Under the pieces are notes generated by a model. It searched no databases. It had not been told where the DNA came from and worked only from the letters and a program-made list of their open reading frames with translations. From NCBI GenBank assembly GCA_963965975.1, contig OZ014411.1:8433501-8497500 (forward strand): a stretch of DNA of 64,000 bases, in the 5' to 3' direction. This document shows, piece by piece, positions 1 to 11,185 of the stretch; position 1 is the stretch's first letter; every line of letters starts with the position of its first letter. The position numbers and the translations under genes are program-made. This DNA is from Xestospongia bergquistia. Lineage: Eukaryota > Porifera > Demospongiae > Haplosclerida > Petrosiidae.

Positions 1-271
1 GCGTGATTTTTGCGAAATATGGCTACCTATTCCTATAAATCCATGGTAAGAGGGTACCATATATACAAGAAAATCTTGGAGGCAGCTGACGAAGTACTTC
101 ATTGTAAAAGAGAAAGAAGTAACCGACAGGATCCCTTTGCGTGATTATGCGTGGGTGGAGTAAAAGTTAAATTTTATGATAAAACAACAACCCACGAATA
201 CAGCGAAATTAAATCCCCCACAAAAATTTATACCCTTACGGTAGCATATTACAAATTTAAAAAGAACTGAC

Positions 272-2519
272 TTGAACTTTAATTTCAGCATCTTCAGGTT
301 TCTTGACATAGAAAACAATATCATTGTCAAACTGTGGGTCTAGAGTATTTTGTCTCACTGGAGTGACTACACTTTTACCCTCACAAGTCACTTTACAGTA
401 CGGATCAGCTCCTATCAACAACAAACAATAAAAATTTATAATTAACACAATACACTAAACGATCATTGGAATATTGGTCATTTCAATTAGTCAATAAACA
501 TAAAATAGAAACAGATAATTTCAAAGGTATACTATATATATAATGGTGACACAAGTATTCTAGTTGACCCATTGCACATTGAACTGTGCTTTCTATCATT
601 TCTGCTAAACAACATAGTACATTAGTACAAACTAGTTCTGTCTGTGTCAGTCATTTGTTTACAATATACTTTAATTTTTCTTGTGAAATACAATGTACAT
701 ATAGAAGTGTTCAAATAATATCCAAGGAGTATCAAATTAACCAATGTTCTTGAATGGGTACTTCATTAATTTATATTGCCTTTAATTTATTAGACTTAAT
801 ATTATTCATACACCATACATGTAACTACAAGACATGCTTGTATATATATTTATAAAGTGTAAGTGCATACCAACTCCAGTCATATCTTGTTTAGTTAATC
901 CTTGGGCATTATGAAGCTGAACAACCACTTGTCCTCGATATGGCCCCACACAACAGCAGCATAGGTACCCACAACAACCACGAGTTGGATGATCCTTCTT
1001 TAACTCTCTATAGAAAAGAAACATATAAAACTCAAAATACATAAATAGGTATGCTTCATCCTTCTATCTGTTCATCTCTTCAACACTGTGCATGTTATTG
1101 TCTACACATCAACCATCAGCAGCTGTTCATCTATCCATTTAACCACACTTACTTTACATGAGCATTTCGTTCAGAAAAGACTTGTAAAAGGAACTCCCTT
1201 TCTTCATTAGGTTCAAAGGTAGATGGCACTAGAACATATCTGCCTTGTCCCAATGTAAAACGCCCAAATACACTACGTCTGTTAGTGTAGGTCACACTAC
1301 CAGCCTCTGGTCTGATTGTATGGATACGATACCTACGGTTCTCCTCAACCTACAAAAAATAGATTGTACAGACACTTAAATTATATTACAAATTAGGTAA
1401 TATTAAAAAAACGTTAAATGAAGACAAAATATTGGAAAGGTGGGTAGTGATTCAATGTGATACATTTAAAACTTAAACACCATAGACAAACTAAAAACAC
1501 AGATTACAAGTGAGGGTGAACCTATGTGGTAGGCAGGCTGAGACCTAAAATGTAGCAGAACCTGTTGTGTAGGAGAATTAAGAACTTTTTCTCACTTTGA
1601 ATGACTGGTTATTCAATTGACAGTACTAAAGAATCCCAGTACAGTTTTTTAATTGTCTGAAAACTTCACTGGTTCACTTCATGCACCCACATCTTACACT
1701 GTCATCTTGTAGCATGTATTTTTGTAAGTTTTAATCTGCATTTGCTTGTTAGAATCACTTAGAGTAGTTAACATACATGAGATTACAGCCACACTATATG
1801 TGTATGGATTACCTTCATAACCAGGAAACCAATAGAGAAGTTCTTTAGTGGTTCTTTAGTGGCTGTTCTTTGAGTTCGTCGTGATCGCGATGTACGAGGA
1901 TCTTTCTGCATCAAAGAAACCATGACTTCTTCTTCTTCTCCCAATACAAAGGAATACTAATAAAGAAATAACAAGACTATTGAACAAATTAATTTTAGTA
2001 ACTAATTTTAGTTTGTTTGTATATCTTAAGGTTTTAGGACTTAGTTGTTAAACTAATAATGCTAAATATCACTACTCTATTTATATTATAATTGATATAC
2101 TAACTTGAGGGTTATGAAGGAATGTGTCATGATTATTGACACACCCACCAGCAGTCCGTCCTTCCCACTTGCTATGAAAGGTAGCATCATGCCAAGTTTT
2201 TTGAAGACTAAGAACTCGAGTGTTGACGATACGACAAATACTAGCATAAGTAAACCATTGACACCAATCTGAAAATTCCATCCTAAAGAAACAGTAAGAC
2301 ATAATCAAATCTATATTCCTGTACTTATAATATATTTATGTACATTTAATTGATACATAATTACATGTATAGTACATGTATAGTACATGTACTATACATG
2401 AATAGTACATGTGCTGAAGTGACTTTAATTCTTACCAAAATTCCCCATCATCTTCAACTTTAAGTTCCATCTTGTCTTTCTCACTTTTTGGAACACGACT
2501 CCATTCATCAGAACTACAT

Positions 2520-2568
<49 letters not shown>

Positions 2569-4730
2569 TAGTTATTGTAATAATAATAATATTCAATAAT
2601 AAGTAAAATTGCCAGGATATTACAAACAATATTCAATTACAAAATACAAATAATTGCTAGTTATGACACTAATATTCAAATACTTGCCTATCACTCCAAG
2701 CTCCATTCCATTCCTTTTTCCCCCAAGGATTCCTCATTTTAATCATCATAAGTTTCTCTTTGTTACCAAACAGTGCACTAAGACCAGTAGCTAGCTTCAT
2801 CTAGTGTTAGAAATATAAAACGTTTTAAGTAGCATAACAGATACACACATATGTACACCAAAATGAAGTTATCTTGCATAAAATAGAGGGTCAACTAACT
2901 TTAAAAATACAGTAGTTAATCCATTTTCTTTATACAGAGCTGAACAGTGGTTGGACAGCTCATTAAATATGATTACCACCATAAAGAATTACTATGTGTC
3001 ATGATTTGATGACATTATACATGTACAATATCTAATTTCTAATTTTATGGTACATTAAATTTGCTACCAGACAAATTTAGTAATTGCCAGCAAAGCTGTT
3101 CAACTAGCTTAGTGAAACAATTTAACTTAAATATACTAACCCTTCTGATATCAGTGATAGTGTAAGCATGACCTTTCACTAGACCACAGTCTAAGGGACT
3201 TTCAGGTGGCTCACCTTCCTTCAACTGAGAGAGAGACAGAGAGACAGAGAGAGACAGAGACAGAGAGAGAGAGAGAGAGACAGAGAGAGACAGAGAGAGA
3301 GAGAGAGTGAGAAAGACAGAGAGAGAGAGAGAGACAGAGAGAGAGTCATAACTTATATAGAACACAAGGGACTAACTTACCATAATAGAACAAGAAATCA
3401 TTGACTGATGTTCATGAGCTTCAAGTAGCTTCTACAAATATTATACAAAGGGAGATATGTCAACAGAGTAGAAGACAATGCTAGCTTAAATCCTGCTTAC
3501 ACCATAACTCAATTTAATCCAAATACTATTAAGATTATATGTGAATGACTAGTAAAATAGGTATGGCTACAAAAATTACAAAAACAATTGTGTATTTCTT
3601 TCTTACATCAAAAAGAGCTTTTTTAGATTCATCATCATCTGTTAGTCCACCATCATGAATTTTAATAGATTCACTAACTCCTCCAGTAAAGTCCACTAAA
3701 GCATCTGCAGTAAGTCCACCAGCTAAGGCTTCATAAGAACCAGCTAACCTAAATAAAGTTGATGTAAGTTATCACAATACAGAAAACACTATAAGTGATT
3801 ATCAAATTAATGAACATCATAAAATAACAGATGACATATGTACAAATGATGACATCACATTTTAGAGAACAAAGTTTGTAGGAATTACTATACACAGAAA
3901 TATACATGTACATGTACTAATGTCACTTCTATTATATTTATATAGTCTAATTCTTCTTTAAAAAGTGTTATTAAAACTAACTTGGCATAAGCCTTTTCTA
4001 ACAAGGCACTCCAGAATTCATTGCTATCTTTACTCTTCATAAACACAAGTTTTCCACCTCGTGTTGGGAGCCAATCATCAACAACAACATCCACCCACTC
4101 CCCAAATTGCCAGAAATGAAAATGAAATATACCACAGTATCGCTCAGGATGAGCAGGATCCCAGTCCTACAAATAAAAAGTACATAATAAAGAGAAACAA
4201 CATTGCTGTAGTTTTAAAATTTTAGAAGTGATAATATAATTTAATAAGGTAGTGTTGTAAGTGTATATGTCTGTATAAAATACCACACTTTTCATTCTGA
4301 ACTCATTATATTGATTTTACCTGTTCACGGACATCAACCACCACTTTATCCCAAAGTCTACGTTCCAAAGCTAGAGCAGAACAAGCTGCTACAAACCAAC
4401 AATTACCGAGTTCTCCTTGATTGAGATCACTGGGGGCTAGACCATGAACAATAAGACGAGGATCTTCACAGAGCTCCTACAACGAGTACATTCATAAAAT
4501 CCGTTACTAACAAAAGTAGCCATTACAATACATTTCATATAGCATGTATACATGTCTTGGATGTTAGGACTTACTCCAGGTCTTTTCCAGACAATGTCTA
4601 GATCATTTCGTCCACTATAGAAAAGTGAATCCGCTTGAGGTGGAAATTCAGGATCGGTAAATGGTTGTCCACGTCTCTGACAGTCTCTCTTCAACTTTTG
4701 ATAATTTTGATTGCGAAACTTGCGAACCAT
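272..4730 (-). CDS. CAPN5-like: Calpain-5-like cysteine protease with C2 domain (3' end off window)
   Basis: Intracellular Ca2+-regulated cysteine protease of the calpain-5/6 (TRA-3) group. Thirteen frame-consistent exons, in transcript order: 4575-4730, 4321-4476, 3982-4166, 3607-3748, 3381-3431, 3141-3224, 2688-2800, 2436-2513, 2105-2282, 1813-1956, 1153-1349, 871-1007, 272-411, totalling 587 codons. The catalytic triad is complete: Cys78 in [14 protein letters not shown], His249 in GLVKGHAY and Asn282 in RNPWG. Residues 1-320 are the protease core, about 365-495 the beta-sandwich domain III, and about 515-587 a C2 domain with the DPY Ca2+-loop motif. There are no EF-hands, as expected for this class. 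The exon 7/8 intron has a GC donor. The end of the C2 domain is not visible in 1-271, so the last exon(s) probably lie beyond the window. CAPN5 itself is about 640 residues. The start at 4730 fits family length; an extra 5' exon is listed separately. Family assignment is firm, orthology inferred. Confidence 0.9.
2375..2400. repeat. 26-bp perfect palindrome in a calpain intron
   Basis: Perfect inverted repeat with no spacer, centred at 2387/2388 and built on the TACATGTA core that recurs across the window. It lies in the 152-bp intron between calpain exons 8 and 9, next to two further partial copies of the same core. No function is assigned. Confidence 0.75.
2519..2568. repeat. (TAA)n microsatellite
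   Basis: About sixteen ATA/TAA trinucleotide units, lying a few bases upstream (in transcript sense) of the acceptor of calpain exon 8. Confidence 0.9.
3225..3345. repeat. (GA)n/(CT)n microsatellite forming a splice polypyrimidine tract
   Basis: About 120 bp of GA and GACA units. In the calpain transcript this is a CT-rich run ending directly in the CAG acceptor of exon 6 (3141-3224, which encodes the active-site histidine), so the microsatellite serves as the polypyrimidine tract. Confidence 0.85.
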
Positions 4731-5241
4731 GTCTAGGTTATAACATGTAATTCATACATTGTAGGTCATACAGTAGTTTTTATAAAGTAGCCATTAAATG
4801 TATAAAGTGGTCAGTTTTCACCTAGTTAACACATGTAGTGCAAAGCTATCATCATGAGTACACACATCACAATGTACATTATAGTTACACAAACTCAGGA
4901 TTATGAGATAAATACAGGTGTCTTTAAGATTTTTTTTCATACTTTCTACATGATTTATACTACCCTAATGACAAACTATAATAGTAGATAATTTTATTCC
5001 ATATAAGGATATTTTCACAAATAATATTCTATAAATAGAAGTATTTTAAAAATAGTAAATCTATAATTACACACAGTGGTTTAAGTTATTCATAACTATG
5101 GCAACCCACCCACCAGTATAACAATGTACACTAATTATGCCATTTATATGGACAGGAGTCCATACTGACAAAAGGTGGGGTGGATTCCAGACTTTTTCAT
5201 AATGTACTTTTGGAATGGCCTAATGCAAAATGCTTACTTAC

Positions 5242-5266
5242 GAAAATGCATCTTTTGTGATCCCAT
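5242..5266 (-). CDS. Candidate alternative first coding exon of the calpain gene
   Basis: A 25-nt exon would start with ATG at 5266 and encode MGSQKMHF plus one base, followed by a strong GTAAGT donor at 5241-5236. Joined to an acceptor AG just upstream of the 4730 start codon (exon edge 4732), it reads in frame into [10 protein letters not shown]. It would lengthen the protein by 9 residues. Frame continuity and the good donor support it; family comparison does not require it, and it could instead be 5' UTR or chance. Confidence 0.4.
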
Positions 5267-6756
5267 TATTTTGTGTAAACAAAGACAGTCAATCAGTGAG
5301 ATAAGCTAAAGCACATACAACTACAATTACAATAAGTCATTACTTAATAAGATAAGGTTAATAGAATATCAAATAGAAAGGAGGATTGTTAGAGTTGTTA
5401 TGCAATTTAGTTTGTAATAGAACAATATTATTTACATTTCACAACTTACTTCAATATTTTGACAGATCACTAATATATAGGATTGGTTCACTTGAAAGGT
5501 AAATTGATAGATATTCGTAGCTACATACAATATGTATTACCTCATATTACAATACATTTATGATTAGTAAACGTACTTAGTGCACTCTTTATCTTCGAAG
5601 TGTAGATATAACAGATCAATGGACTCAAAGCGGCAAGATAAAGGAAAGTAGGCACCACGCCCTCATGAAGTGAACGAAGGCTCAATACTGGTCCACGCAT
5701 GCGCAAACTATAACGTGTATTCATAGAAATAAAATTATAGCCATGCTGTTTTACAGCCTCCTTGTATCACCAACACAGCTAGCAATTGCTATGTTAGTTA
5801 TGTCCTCCAGTGTCTGCTGATCCACCCTATTTTTTAGAATTCCTGAAATCGACTAGCAAACATGCATGTTATGAATGTACAAAGTCAGGTATAAAATATT
5901 TTAAGGTTAAAAATTCAAATTAATTCAAACTTATGCTGTCACACAGGAGTATGTTCACTGAAGGTATTACTAATTATACAGCATGTACAAGTATAGCAGT
6001 GGTACAACAACACTTTCGTCAGAATCTCTTGTTCAAACTCTACCTATAATCCTGTTATTTGATAAGATCAGTCATAGATTTGTCCCTAAGTTTAATATAA
6101 TAATATAATATAGCTATGGAAGCTATGGTGAATCTCTTCAGACTATTAATATAACAAAGCATGCCAACCTTTATGTACTCACATAACAAAGACTTCAACA
6201 TCGTTAGTCAAAACTATTGTAACAAATAACATTTATGACATCAATTGTTATGTTTAATAGAACTGAGTGTCCAGTTGTTCAAGTACAACATTAGATAAGA
6301 TGTATATGTAGCTAACATATACATTTGTATGTATGTTTATTTGTATCACATTCAGAAAAATACATTAAAAGTAGGCAGTGCCATTTATAAACTTGTGGGG
6401 ATAGTGAAATATCAGAATAGACACTACTCTTCAATATACATTCCACAGAAAACAATACTTAATGATTCTATATCAGTAACACTAATGTATGTGCAAAATT
6501 GTATTTTGTACAATCAATCACCAGTAACATAGATTACTCCTGTTAATACAACAAAATCATTCAACAAGATCCATTCATGTTTTTCTATCAATCAGATGAA
6601 GGTACAAATGTACATGCACTTTTCATTTAATTAAAACAGCAGGCAATGTAGAAACAATCACTGTATATGTCATCTATTATATGTCTCACTACAATTGACT
6701 ACCTAACAGATGATGTGAATACTATGTGTATACTAACTATATGGTCAGTCTGAAGA
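5267..6756. other. Intergenic sequence upstream of calpain, no gene recognised
   Basis: AT-rich. Short ORFs at 5542-5724 (minus) and 6329-6532 (plus) show no family resemblance and look like chance. Apart from the NRF1-like motif I see nothing identifiable. Confidence 0.6.
5695..5706. promoter_or_regulatory. NRF1-like site, candidate calpain promoter region
   Basis: The reverse strand reads TTGCGCATGCGT, close to the palindromic NRF1 consensus, in an otherwise CpG-poor region. It lies about 430 bp upstream of the candidate first calpain ATG at 5266. Its role as a promoter element is inference. Confidence 0.35.
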
Positions 6757-7947
6757 AAATGATTTCAGGTCATTCAAGTGTATATGGACATCATAATGGC
6801 AAAGGTATTAACATAGTACCAAAGATCAGGATGTTGTACCTTCACAAAATCAGTATACAATTGAGAAGTTAATATTAGAAGTACCTGAAGATCTTATACC
6901 TACTAAAGAGAGATAAAATGAAGCCTCACCTCTTTCCTTATCTCCACTTCCAGAAGGTAGTTGACCCCTGTCCCTTGTTGCTAGAGATTTATTATATCCA
7001 AAACCTGTTTGACTGGTATTTTTAGCTTTGTCCTTATAACTTATTATTTATCTGGATTCTCTTCATATACTATATTTTACATTGCACTTTTTAAAAGCTT
7101 AAAGTTATGGCACCACTTCTTATAAAATTGAGACATAAAATTATGAATGTCGTATTAACTGTTGTTATATAAACAGTCTTAGGTTGACCCTATATAATTA
7201 GCTAATTATAGCTACGACAACACCCATTAACTGAAGAAAGTTATCCAAAGCTGGAGCACTTGAGGAACTAAAAGAGCTGTTATAAATTTAGATAATGAAG
7301 AAGAGTGTTTAGGTAATGATTATTTTTTTAAGCCCCTATAAAAATAAGATATGATAAAAATTATTATAATTAGTAACGTTGTTCTAGTTTACTTAAGTAG
7401 AACTGGTTTTATTCTTGGTCATCAAAAGTATAGCTTTAGTTTTAATTATTCTAACAGTCTTTTTAGTTCATCGATGATTGTAAACATAATTATTCATCGG
7501 TTCCGTTAATGAGATTCATAAGCGACACAATGCCGCCCCACAAGAGACTGAAGACAAAATCTGCAGTACATATAAAAAGAAATGAAAACCACCTTGGATA
7601 GGTTGTGTTGTGGGCCAGCGTTCTGCAATGCATCAGACCTCTGAGATGGTTACCAGCATACTCTTCGGAGTATCCGAAAGGCCGACTAGGATAGGGCTGG
7701 TAGTCTCCCTTTAAACGAGATGAGGCTGGTGTATTTGTGGTTCCCGGTTCCTGAATGCGACATTCCCTAAGAGCTGGAATCCCGTACGGCTGGTTTTAAG
7801 TTAGGGCGATGCTCCAGCCAGGATTACCTCGTCTTCGGACGAGGGTTACCAAGCCAGGTGGCGGTCCCAGCTAGCAATAGCAGGGAATCCTGGAGCCTAA
7901 GTGGAAGCCTGAGTGGGTGAGCGAGTAGGAATCGTTTGGGCAACACA
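6757..7947 (+). repeat. Long dispersed/tandem repeat, copy A (with GC-rich 3' part)
   Basis: The first block, about 6757-7300, is closely matched at 8184-8732, and the last block, about 7785-7947, at 8735-8896. The middle (about 7300-7785) is absent from the second copy. Copies A and B therefore look like a tandem duplication with an internal deletion in B or insertion in A. The 3' end, GGGCAACACA followed by a T-run, is shared by all three copies. No coding capacity was recognised. Confidence 0.75.
7560..7947 (+). other. GC-rich stretch with UUCG-capped hairpins, possible structured RNA or SINE-like unit
   Basis: Markedly richer in GC than its surroundings. Two perfect stems close a cUUCGg tetraloop: 7658-7663 with 7668-7673 (outer helix 7652-7657 with 7696-7701), and 7827-7833 with 7838-7844. 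A further GGCTGG/CCAGCC pairing precedes the second hairpin. The unit ends before a run of T (from about 7951), like a Pol III terminator. I could not match it to U1-U6, SRP, RNase P/MRP, 7SK or tRNA. It may be a SINE, the 3' part of a LINE, or an unrecognised RNA. Confidence 0.4.
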
Positions 7948-8183
7948 ACATGTTTTTTTTTTACTTTGACTAAATCTTTGCTTTATTTTAAACTACAAAA
8001 AATGTCAGCCAATCCAAAGTAAAGTTAATGTTAAGTTTTAGTAGCCGCCAGCTAATATTAGATGAACAACAATAAATAATAAAATAGAACTACGAATTGT
8101 AGAAGTTAGAGATATCAGAAATTCATGAAATGGGTGTTGCAATTACAGATGCCATGAATAATAGTATCTGACACAAATAATAT

Positions 8184-8896
8184 ATGATTTGAGGTCATTC
8201 ATGCGTATATGGACATCATAATGGCAAAAGCATTAACAAAGGTCCCTTCACAAGATCAGTGTACAATTGAGAAGTTAATATTAGAAGTACCTGGAGATCA
8301 TACACCTACTGAAGAGAGATAAAATGAAGCCTAACTTCTTTCCTTATCTCCACCTCCAGAAGGGAGTTGACCCATGTCCCTCGTTGTGACTGATAAGATA
8401 GATTTATTGTATCCAAAACCTGTTTATAATTAACTGCTATTTTTAATTTTGTGCTTATAACTATTTATTTATCTGGCTTCTCTTGATCTACTATATTTTT
8501 ACATTGCACAAGTTTAAAAGCTTAAAGTTATGCTACCACTTTTTATAAAATAGAGACATAAAATTATGAATGTCCATTATTGTATTAACTGTTATATAAA
8601 CAGTCTTAGGTTGACCCTATATAATTAGTTAATCATAGCTACAACAAGGTAAGCCAACAGCATTAGCTGGAGAAAGTTATCCAATGCTGGACCACTCAAG
8701 GAGCTAAAGGAGCTGTTATAAATTTAGATTTAGGCTGGTTTAAAGTTAGGGCGACGCTCCAGCCAGGATTACCTCGTCTTCGGACGAGGGTTACCAAGCC
8801 AGGTAGCGGTCCCAGCTAGCAATAGCAGGGAATCCTGGAGCCTAAGTGGAAGCCTGAGTGGGTGAGCGAGTAGGAATCGTTTGGGCAACACACAAG
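8184..8896 (+). repeat. Repeat copy B (duplicate of 6757-7947 with internal deletion)
   Basis: Closely follows copy A over both outer blocks, including the second UUCG hairpin (8772-8778 with 8783-8789) and the 3' end with downstream T-rich sequence. It lacks the first UUCG hairpin region. Confidence 0.75.
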
Positions 8897-9116
8897 GGTT
8901 TTTTTGGTTTTTTTTATTTACATATTTTTGTTTTTAAAAATCTATTTAAATTACTGGAACTGGCCAGTTTTTAAATGTAAAACAATATAGAATGTTAAGC
9001 TGGCTGGGCCCATCCATGCAAATTTAATATGAAATGGAATCAATAATGATACTTAGCATTTTTAATAACAAAATACACTCAAAAGTCATTAACAATATAT
9101 TACAGGGACATTTTCT

Positions 9117-9171
9117 TAAGTGGAAGCCTGAGTGGGTGAGTCAGGAGGGATCGTTTGGGCAACACACAAGG
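9117..9171 (+). repeat. Repeat copy C, 5'-truncated 3' end fragment
   Basis: Only the last 55 bp of the unit (TAAGTGGAAGCCTGAGTGGG to the CACAAGG end). A shared 3' end with variable 5' truncation is typical of retroposons. Confidence 0.65.
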
Positions 9172-11144
9172 TTTCTTTAATAAATTTACATTTATTTAAA
9201 CTACTGGGAAACTATATCTGTCAATAGAACTGGCACTCAGAAAAAACATTTCATGAATTTGCTGAAGTTGTATGGTATATACAAAATATGCAATTGATAT
9301 TACAAACATAAAACTGACAAAGAAAATTTCAGAAAATATTATTAGAATAAATTTTTTCATATAATAATTGGTTTGACTGGTTTAATAGATACGTTGAAAT
9401 CCTGATATTGAGAATCTAAATCTAATAAAAATTAAAGACATGATATTTAAGATACGTTAGTATCATTATGATTGAAGTCACAATACCTGACCACTAATAT
9501 AGATTTTATTTTATTTTGCAAGTGCAATAATGTTTACATTATTTATATTTTTAATTGCCTAGGTAGCCTGTAAAGAAAGACCATACTTAGTACTTTAATA
9601 TGAAATTAATAACATTGTTTTTCATGTTACTTTTATTTATGAAATAAATACATTTACAATTTGCTGTTCATTTTTTGCTGGTCAAGTTTGAAAAAAGATA
9701 GTAAAAAAATTATAGATTTCATCTCTTGATACTAGGATGTTACAATGTCATATACTACAATAAGAGCAATAGATATAAAAATGTACATGTTTATTTGTAC
9801 ATGTACATGTATTTAAGTAACAAGTCAAAATAAGTTAAGGTTCTATTTCCAGTGAGGTTCCCATTGGTACAGTTGTATACTTCCACCTACTTACAAATAC
9901 ATTTAATTATATAGAACTTGTAGATGTACCTTCACTGCATTTGTCTTGTTGCATTAAGTTCTGTGTAGACAGAATCGGACAAATAGTGTTGACAGTCTTG
10001 AGAATGCCATTCTGAGGGGACTTCCATTTAACAAGAAATCTTCAAAGACGAATGATAGTTTCAGTGATGGCTGTCGAGTACAACGCAAAGAGTACAGAAT
10101 TTGCCCAATGATTACTTATTCACCTTGTACATATTAATACTACAACTGCTATACTTTAAAACATAAAGATAATTCAGAGACAACTGATAGCTACTCCTAT
10201 TTTATCAACATACTCTTGTAACAAGACGCTAACAGAACTATAATGTCAACAAAAACATCCTTTATCAACAAACTTCCTGAACTAGAACTATTAGGTGAAC
10301 ACTGTAATAAAAGACTTCATGCGTATCTACAGCTAATAAACACCTTCAACCAGCAATCTAAAAGCTATCACACAATATCCATCTAAAAAGTCTTTACCAG
10401 TTAAAAACTGTTGTAATGCAACTGTACCAACGGACAGTATCGTGTTCTCAGCTTTAACTTAACAGAAAGCATATCATAAATAACAAAATACTGAACTTAA
10501 ATAGAGTAAAGAAAAGTAAGGTAACCACATAACAAAGAAATGCAAAGTAAATATGACAAGATCTAATTAACACACATACACTACTTAACAAGTCATTCAG
10601 TAAGACAAATACTGGTCATTCAGTAGGACAATCAACAAGGTGAAGTGTTGAGTGAACTCTGTTACACTGTCACCAAATGAAGATAGTGAGATAAACAAAA
10701 GTTTTTTCAACTGAGAAGAAAGCAACAACTACGACAACTACATCAAAACCAACTCAATTACAAATCAATATAGCTAAGAAAACACTTGCAAAAAAGATGT
10801 AATTATGTTTGTAGAGACTGTTTTAAAGATGATAATAATAGTTTTGAAACTTTTGAGTGGATAGTGTGATTCCTGTCTATTATGGACGTACCTTACACGT
10901 ACTATTCCAAAACTAAATGCATTACTTGATAACCAATTCTGTAATGCTGAGCATTACACTAAATAGTATAGTTGTCTGCTTGTCAAAATATTTTTTATTT
11001 ATTGTGTTCATTTCATATTACTAATATAAATATCACTGTCTCTTTTCTATGTTACAACAAATAAAAATCTTATCTCAACACTCTTCTTCATTATTGTTTG
11101 TTTCTTCCATAACACTTCCTTCCAATTTAAAACATGGAACTGTG
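9172..11144. other. Intergenic, no gene recognised
   Basis: AT-rich sequence with scattered TACATGTA palindromes (cluster at about 9780-9812). I found no ORF or exon with family resemblance on either strand. Confidence 0.6.
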
Positions 11145-11154
11145 CTCACGTGAG
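11145..11154. promoter_or_regulatory. CACGTG E-box palindrome upstream of the FEM1-like gene
   Basis: CTCACGTGAG, a 10-bp palindrome with a CACGTG core (bHLH-Zip type target), 31 bp before the ATG at 11186. A comparable palindrome precedes the GT92 gene. Use in vivo is inference. Confidence 0.35.
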
Positions 11155-11185
11155 AGATGCAATAAAGGGTTAAAAATTTGGACTA

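Noticed and set aside
1-271. Possible final calpain exon
   Set aside because: A minus-strand frame over about 60-145 is open but does not resemble the end of a C2 domain, and no acceptor fits. I prefer an exon beyond the window.
5542-5724. 60-codon minus ORF upstream of calpain
   Set aside because: No similarity to calpain N-termini and no splice signal linking it in frame. It may be 5' UTR.
7560-7947. SRP/7SL, U-snRNA, RNase P or HDV-like ribozyme identity for the UUCG hairpin unit
   Set aside because: GGTCCCAGC and GGGCAACA recall HDV ribozyme or SRP Alu fragments, but I could not draw the required pairing or find conserved loops. Left as an unassigned structured repeat.
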